Shown one piece after another: positions 60,110 to 64,000 of a stretch of 64,000 nt of DNA. Position numbers and translations under genes: made by a program. The notes under the pieces were generated by a model. The model was not told the origin of the DNA. It saw nothing but the letters and a program-made list of their open reading frames with translations, and did not search any database. Every line of letters begins with the position of its first letter. The stretch's first letter is position 1. This DNA is from Rhodospirillales bacterium (GTDB lineage Bacteria; Pseudomonadota; Alphaproteobacteria; ATCC43930; CGMCC-115725), in assembly GCA_028291405.1 (NCBI GenBank), contig JAQGID010000235.1, positions 1 to 64,000 on the forward strand. The letters are read 5' to 3'.

Positions 60110-61813
60110 TTGCCCCACTCGCTCCCGACCGAAACGCTGATCGTCATCGCCGCCTCGGTCTGCGCGGTCGGCATTCTCACTCGGGCGGGCTTGCCGGCGG
60201 CTCTCGGCTATTTGATCGCGGGCCTCGCAATCGGGCCGCATGGGCTGCACCTCCTCGCCGCCAGCGACGAGACCCGGTTTCTCGCCGAGCTCGGCATCAT
60301 CTTTCTGATGTTCATGGTCGGGCTCGAGTTCTCGCTCCCTACCATCATCGCCGCGCGCCGAAACGTGTTCGGCGCTGGGATCCTTCAGGTCGGCATCACC
60401 ACACTCATGGTGGCGGGGATCGCGACGCTGTTCGCGGTGCCTTTGTTCGCCGCCATCGTGCTCGGCGGTGCAATGGCGATGTCGTCGACGGCAATTGCGC
60501 TGAAGCAACTCGCCGATCAGGACGAGCTCGGCAGCGAGCACGGCCGGCTGGCAGTGGGGATCCTGCTGTTCCAGGATCTCGCGACGATCCCCTTCCTGGT
60601 GATGGTGAGCGCGAGGGAGGAAGCCGAGGGAGCATCGATCCTGCGCGACCTCGCCGTCGCTGCCCTTGCGCTCGGACTGACCATTCTCGTCTCCCGGCCG
60701 ATATTCCGCGTAGGACTCTCCTGGGTCTCGGGCACGAACTCGCCCGATCTTTTCCTTCTCTCCGTGGGGTTGCTCGCCCTCGGCGCAGCCTTCGCGGTGC
60801 ATCTCGCGGGTCTCAACCCGGCGATCGGCGCCTTCCTTGCAGGGATGGTCATCGGCGAAAGCGACTTCCGACACAAGGTCGAGGACGATGTGCGCCCCTT
60901 CCGCGATGTCCTTCTGGGGTTGTTCTTCGTCACCGTTGGCATGGAGATCGACCCGTCGAGCATCGCCGTCGCGCCTTTCGCGACAATCGGCTGGATCTTG
61001 GTGCTGCTGCTCGGCAAGATGGCGGCGACCGGTCTCGTCGCGCCCATCATGCATTGGCCGGCGCACACCGCGGTGCGGTTGGCAACGATCCTGGCGCATG
61101 CTGGCGAATTCGGCCTGCTGCTGATTACCCAGGCGATCGCGGCAGGCGTGATCGCCCCGCAGGAGGCGCAGCCCGCGCTTTTCGCTGTGGCCGCAACGAT
61201 GGGCCTCGCGCCGCTTTTTATCCAGCGGAACGCGTCGATCGCCCAGCTTTTCCTCGGCGCTGCGTCGCGGCGCGCCGCGGCCGCTCAGGAGGACGGCATC
61301 CGGCAGGCAAGCAACGAATTGCGCGACCACATCCTCCTATGCGGCTGCGGCCGGGTGGGGCAGCTCGTGGCGCTCGTTCTTGGGTCGGCAAAGCTTCCGT
61401 ATCTTGCCATCGAGACCGACCACGAGCGGTTCCGCGAGGCGACAAGGAGAGGTTTCAAGGTCGTGTTCGGCGACGCGAGCCACCGGCGAATTCTGGCGGC
61501 CGCTGGACTATCGCGCGCTCGGCTGCTCGTTGTCACGTTCGACCGCCGCCCGGCCGTCGAACGGCTTCTTGATCACGCGCGGCACGAGAACCCGACTTTG
61601 CCGGCGATCGTCAGCGCCGCCGACGATCGCCAGATCTCGGCCCTCGTCAACGCGGGTGCCGCTGCCGTGTTCCCGGAAAATCTCGCCGCCGGCCTCGCGC
61701 TGGCGGATCAGGCGCTGCTAATGGCCGGCTACACTCAGGAGGAGGCAGCAAAGACCATCTCCGCCGTCCGCGCCGAGCTCAATCCCGAACTGCTATGGCG
61801 GGTCAGAATATGA
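60110..61813 (+). CDS. CPA2 monovalent cation:proton antiporter with RCK/TrkA-N domain (Kef-type)
   Basis: A 567-residue integral membrane antiporter. About 12 helices cover residues 1-380 (LPTETLIVIAASVCAVGILTRAGLPAALGYLIAGLAIGPHGL; FMVGLEFSLPTIIAARRNVFGAG; GAFLAGMVIGESDF). The cytoplasmic regulatory TrkA-N/RCK domain starts near 409 (LLCGCGRVGQLVALVLG). It exchanges K+ or Na+ for protons and is often linked to stress or electrophile response. The start is TTG 60110 with AGGA about 10 bp upstream; no better ATG is close. The FNR-type promoter upstream fits this start. Confidence 0.9.
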   Translation: MPHSLPTETLIVIAASVCAVGILTRAGLPAALGYLIAGLAIGPHGLHLLAASDETRFLAELGIIFLMFMVGLEFSLPTIIAARRNVFGAGILQVGITTLMVAGIATLFAVPLFAAIVLGGAMAMSSTAIALKQLADQDELGSEHGRLAVGILLFQDLATIPFLVMVSAREEAEGASILRDLAVAALALGLTILVSRPIFRVGLSWVSGTNSPDLFLLSVGLLALGAAFAVHLAGLNPAIGAFLAGMVIGESDFRHKVEDDVRPFRDVLLGLFFVTVGMEIDPSSIAVAPFATIGWILVLLLGKMAATGLVAPIMHWPAHTAVRLATILAHAGEFGLLLITQAIAAGVIAPQEAQPALFAVAATMGLAPLFIQRNASIAQLFLGAASRRAAAAQEDGIRQASNELRDHILLCGCGRVGQLVALVLGSAKLPYLAIETDHERFREATRRGFKVVFGDASHRRILAAAGLSRARLLVVTFDRRPAVERLLDHARHENPTLPAIVSAADDRQISALVNAGAAAVFPENLAAGLALADQALLMAGYTQEEAAKTISAVRAELNPELLWRVRI

Positions 61814-62206
61814 GGGATGCCCGAATTCCGGGCGCGCGGCCGGCTCGACTTCTTCGAGTCAGCGCAAGCCTTGATGGCGGGCTATCCAGGCTCAGGCAGG
61901 ACAGCAGTCAGCGCGTTCTTTGATGCGAGTGGCAGTGCAGGTCTGAGTACGCTCAGTCGGACGCGCGAACACTATGGCTCATCCAACGCTGATGGGGCCT
62001 GGCTAATTCTGTTTGCACGTAGGGCGGGGCAAGTTCGAGGACCCCACAGACGTTTCCCTGAGCTGAAAGCGGAGCGACTGCAGCCAGGAGTGAAGAAAAG
62101 CCTTCCTGGCGCAGTAGGTAGGGAAAGGGGCGAAGGGAACAAAGGCTAAACCGGAGGATGTAGTGATGATAGTTGAGTGTGGCTGCTGTTTGAGGGTCGG
62201 CCGCAG
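61814..62206. other. Gene-free stretch of lower G+C
   Basis: This 393-bp stretch has lower G+C than its surroundings. It begins with GCCCG-AATTC-CGGGC, a 5-bp-arm hairpin just after the antiporter stop. Frames on both strands give no recognisable protein. It may be the remains of a lost gene. Confidence 0.4.
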
Positions 62207-62534
62207 TTAGGCGAAGCACGCCCAGGATATCGGTGTGAATGATAGACCGCGCCACCGAAAGATCGATAGTATCGGCGGCGAGGTCTTCAGGCTTGGAATT
62301 TCAGGCATTGTTGATAAGGCGTTTAGTTGTGGGAACTGTTCCCGAATGTGGGCCGCGAAGGCATCAACGGCGCAAGGGTCTTCGACGTCGAGCTGGCTCT
62401 CCAGGTCCTCCGTCACTCGATGGATGGGATGGGGACGAGATCTGAGGAGCCTTTGACAGCTCCTGGTAGGTAATGAGGATTCGGCGCTCCGCGACATTCT
62501 TGAGGAAGACGCGCGCCCTTGCATGCGTTGGCAT
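62207..62534 (-). pseudogene. Frameshifted remnant of a small TYQEL/IHRVTE-type protein
   Basis: ATG 62534 with AGAGGA about 6-11 bp upstream opens a frame reading VFLKNVAERRILITYQELSKAPQISS. Near 62440 the similarity moves to another frame, PHPIHRVTEDLESQLDVEDPCAVDAFAAHI, ending at 62207. Intact relatives, as I remember them, run straight through as TYxELAKALxLxPPxTIHRVTEALE...EDAAAxRPFIAALV, so an indel of one base lies between the two parts and the distal part has also drifted. Function of the family is unknown to me. Confidence 0.5.
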
Positions 62535-62586
62535 CCGACCGTCCTCTATTGAAGTTCGGCATTGTCCGGTTCGTTTCTCGGCATGA

Positions 62587-62937
62587 TCAGTCCTGTATTG
62601 TCCAAGCTCGCCAATGCCGAGGCGTCACTGAGGCCGGCTGCACCACCACTATCCAGGAGCGCGCGCGGTAGCGGAAGGTGACACGCTTGCGCCCCTCATC
62701 CTCATCGATGCTTCGTTCCGTCACGCTATAGACGAGACGCCGGCGCACTTAGGCCTTGAGCGAATCCGTCGACAGGCCGAGCTTGGCAGCCAGGAATTCC
62801 GCGTCGACCATGCTCTCCCCGTTTTGGACGCTGGTGACAGAGACTGGACGCCGTACACCCGCTGCGTCCTCCGAACAGTGAACTTTTGGCAGGCATGTCC
62901 TGACCAAAAACGATAGCCCGCCACGCGACAGCATCAT
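62587..62937 (-). pseudogene. DUF6522-like gene interrupted by an in-frame stop
   Basis: The frame from 62937 reads SVQNGESMVDAEFLAAKLGLSTDSLKA and then meets TAA (62749-62751). The same frame continues past the stop as VRRRLVYSVTERSIDEDEGRKRVTFRYRARSWIVVV and ends at TGA 62587-62589. The pattern of VDAxLLAxxLGL, SVxERGxDEDxGRxRxTFxYR and RSWxVVV is the one I associate with DUF6522 proteins, which occur in denitrification or nitric-oxide gene neighbourhoods. The stop plus the adjacent decayed genes indicate loss of function, barring read-through. Confidence 0.55.
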
Positions 62938-63131
62938 TTAGTCGCCTCCCGGGGACCAGACTTGGGCCCTAATAAACAAGCGTGCCTTTGCGCGGGCGCA
63001 TCAAGGACGGGTGGCTCTTGTTGGCTTTATCACGGGAATCGGGGCCTGCGGGCAAAAGGGCAGGAAAGGCGTCCGTCACGCGGCTGCGGCGAAGCACGCC
63101 GACCGAAGTGTATTACGAAAATTTGAAGAAG
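62938..63131. other. Gene-free stretch before FNR-type promoter
   Basis: No supported gene is seen between the decayed DUF6522-like gene and the FNR-type box at 63132. A plus-strand frame from 62982 to 63200 is open but reads into the promoter box and has no family features. Confidence 0.5.
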
Positions 63132-63145
63132 TTGACGCGCGTCAA
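63132..63145 (+). promoter_or_regulatory. FNR/FixK-type box TTGACGCGCGTCAA
   Basis: A perfect TTGAC-N4-GTCAA palindrome with -10-like TATGCT at 63168-63173, exactly 22 bp after the box. The next gene on the same strand is the lipoprotein at 63340, which would have a leader of about 160 bases. Confidence 0.7.
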
Positions 63146-63339
63146 CGCCAGCGCGGACGGCGAAGACTATGCTCTCGATCTACGGAGCGTGCGCGGGTGA
63201 TCTCCTTCGGCATTGACATCGTCGGCGCCAACGACTCGCGGATGCGCCCGCGATGCCGGCGCGCCGCGCCGACGCCACGCCCGGTGGAGGAGCGGCTCGA
63301 CCTTGCCTGTCGTCCGACCGCAGCCAAGGAGAGAATCGT

Positions 63340-63660
63340 ATGAAACCGATCATTGCCTTCGTTGCGACGACAATGCTCCTCGCCGCCTGCACCCAGCCGC
63401 CCGAGCCTCCGGCCGAACAGTTCGTGCTCGACTGGAGCCGAGCGCCCCCGGAACCGCCGCTGCCTGTGAACTACCCGCCGGACGCTTTCGCGGTGCGCTG
63501 GAGTGCCGCAGACCCCGTCATCGATCCCAAGATCGCGGCCGAGCGGCACTGCCAGGCATGGGACGGGCACGCCGAGCTGGTGGCTGAATATGCGAGCGGC
63601 AACGAATTCGCTGCGGAATTCGTCTGCAAAGGCGTTCCAAAGCATTGGTGGACATTCTGA
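63340..63660 (+). CDS. Small lipoprotein, probable FNR-type regulon member
   Basis: A 106-residue predicted lipoprotein. The signal peptide is IIAFVATTMLLAAC with lipobox LAAC (Cys17), and the mature part starts TQPPEPPAEQFVLDWSRAPPEPPLPVNYPPDAF. A compact C-terminal part has a Cys pair (AERHCQAWDGHAELV and FVCKGVPKHWWTF). No family is recognised. ATG 63340 has AAGGAG about 9 bp upstream. It lies downstream of an FNR-type promoter and convergent with the partial UspA gene. Confidence 0.75.
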   Translation: MKPIIAFVATTMLLAACTQPPEPPAEQFVLDWSRAPPEPPLPVNYPPDAFAVRWSAADPVIDPKIAAERHCQAWDGHAELVAEYASGNEFAAEFVCKGVPKHWWTF

Positions 63661-63711
63661 CGGGATGAAGGGCCGCGTTGGAAGTGAGTTCCCGATCGCG
63701 CGGATTTCAAC

Positions 63712-64000
63712 TCAATGAGCCATCAGCACCGGCGTCGTCATGCGGCGGAGCAGGTCGCGCGTCATGCCGCCCAAGATCGTCTCGCGGAAGCGCGAATGCC
63801 CGTAGGCGCCTATTACCAGGAGGGAGGCGCGGAGAAGCGCGATGTGTGCCAGCGTCGCATCGGCGGCCGTCGGACCACTTTGGGAAATCCGCTCCGCTCT
63901 GGCGTCGATACCGTGGCGGGCAAGATGAACGATCAGCGCGTCCCTGGTCTCCGCTTGCGGGCGGTCGCGGGTACCGATCGTCATCACGGTCACCGATCGG
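63712..64000 (-). CDS. Universal stress protein, 5' end beyond window
   Basis: The C-terminal about 95 residues of a UspA protein: HIALLRASLLVIGAYGHSRFRETILGGMTRDLLRRMTTPVLMAH, with the nucleotide-binding GAYGHS and GGMTRD elements. The frame remains open to the window edge, so the start and N-terminal half lie outside. The C-terminus is nearly the same as that of the UspA at 57.6 kb, indicating a duplicated pair. Regulation cannot be seen because the promoter is outside the window. Confidence 0.9.
   Translation of the reverse strand, partial: RSVTVMTIGTRDRPQAETRDALIVHLARHGIDARAERISQSGPTAADATLAHIALLRASLLVIGAYGHSRFRETILGGMTRDLLRRMTTPVLMAH

Noticed and set aside
62982-63200. A 72-residue plus-strand frame
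   Set aside because: It crosses the FNR-type box, lacks a ribosome-binding site and resembles no family.

Overview
The window is strongly G+C-rich and reads as the chromosome of an alphaproteobacterium. The order hom-glpX-recJ and the FixL/FixJ-style regulators, NodT-type efflux factor, DUF3775, DUF1989 and CPA2 proteins point towards a Rhodospirillales- or Rhizobiales-like organism. This is inferred from gene content only; no species is claimed.

Layout. 1-4.9 kb: an OmpA-like C-terminus cut by the window edge, then a compact housekeeping block (homoserine dehydrogenase, class II fructose-1,6-bisphosphatase, RecJ) and a tRNA-Glu(TTC). 5.0-5.6 kb: a degenerate copy of the tRNA 3' end and a broken outer-membrane barrel gene. 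5.6-10.4 kb: an outer-membrane channel-like protein, a PAP2 phosphatase, a UvrD-type helicase and a convergent AlkB. 10.4-21.0 kb: a nine-gene minus-strand operon with an ABC importer, a creatininase-family hydrolase, a type III glutamine-synthetase homologue, a NikR-like repressor, UAAP1, UAAP2 and a urea/guanidine carboxylase. 21.2-24.1 kb: beta-propeller, DUF305 protein and RpoH. 24.3-26.9 kb: histidine kinase, FixJ-type regulator and a lone receiver. 27.2-41.6 kb: two AraC regulators, two RND efflux systems, one NodT outer-membrane factor and an aldo/keto reductase. 41.9-50.2 kb: small proteins and an operon of two large multidomain sensor kinases. 50.2-50.5 kb: the 3' half of a tRNA-Gly, probably an integration scar. 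50.5-64 kb: an accessory, stress-flavoured region (release-factor-fold protein, PRC-barrel protein, quinone oxidoreductase, UBP zinc finger, topoisomerase IB, secreted proteins, two UspA proteins, a cation/H+ antiporter) with at least three decayed genes.

Two systems stand out. The first is the 10.4-21.0 kb operon. It looks like import and assimilation of a guanidino or urea-like nitrogen compound. Its NikR-family regulator has lost two of the four nickel ligands (Phe87 and Thr106 at the His and Cys positions). A 28-bp palindrome with NikR-operator geometry lies 20 bp before the first gene. The second is a set of five TTGAY-N4-GTCAA palindromes, the half-sites of FNR/FixK-type regulators, spread through the last 12 kb. 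Most have a -10-like hexamer at the spacing expected for class II activation, before the PRC-barrel gene, a UspA-DUF3775 pair, a conserved 126-residue protein, the antiporter and a lipoprotein. This suggests an oxygen- or redox-controlled regulon whose regulator is not in the window.

Limits: family names come from motif recognition without database searches. No CRISPR array, insertion sequence, complete prophage or rRNA gene was seen.
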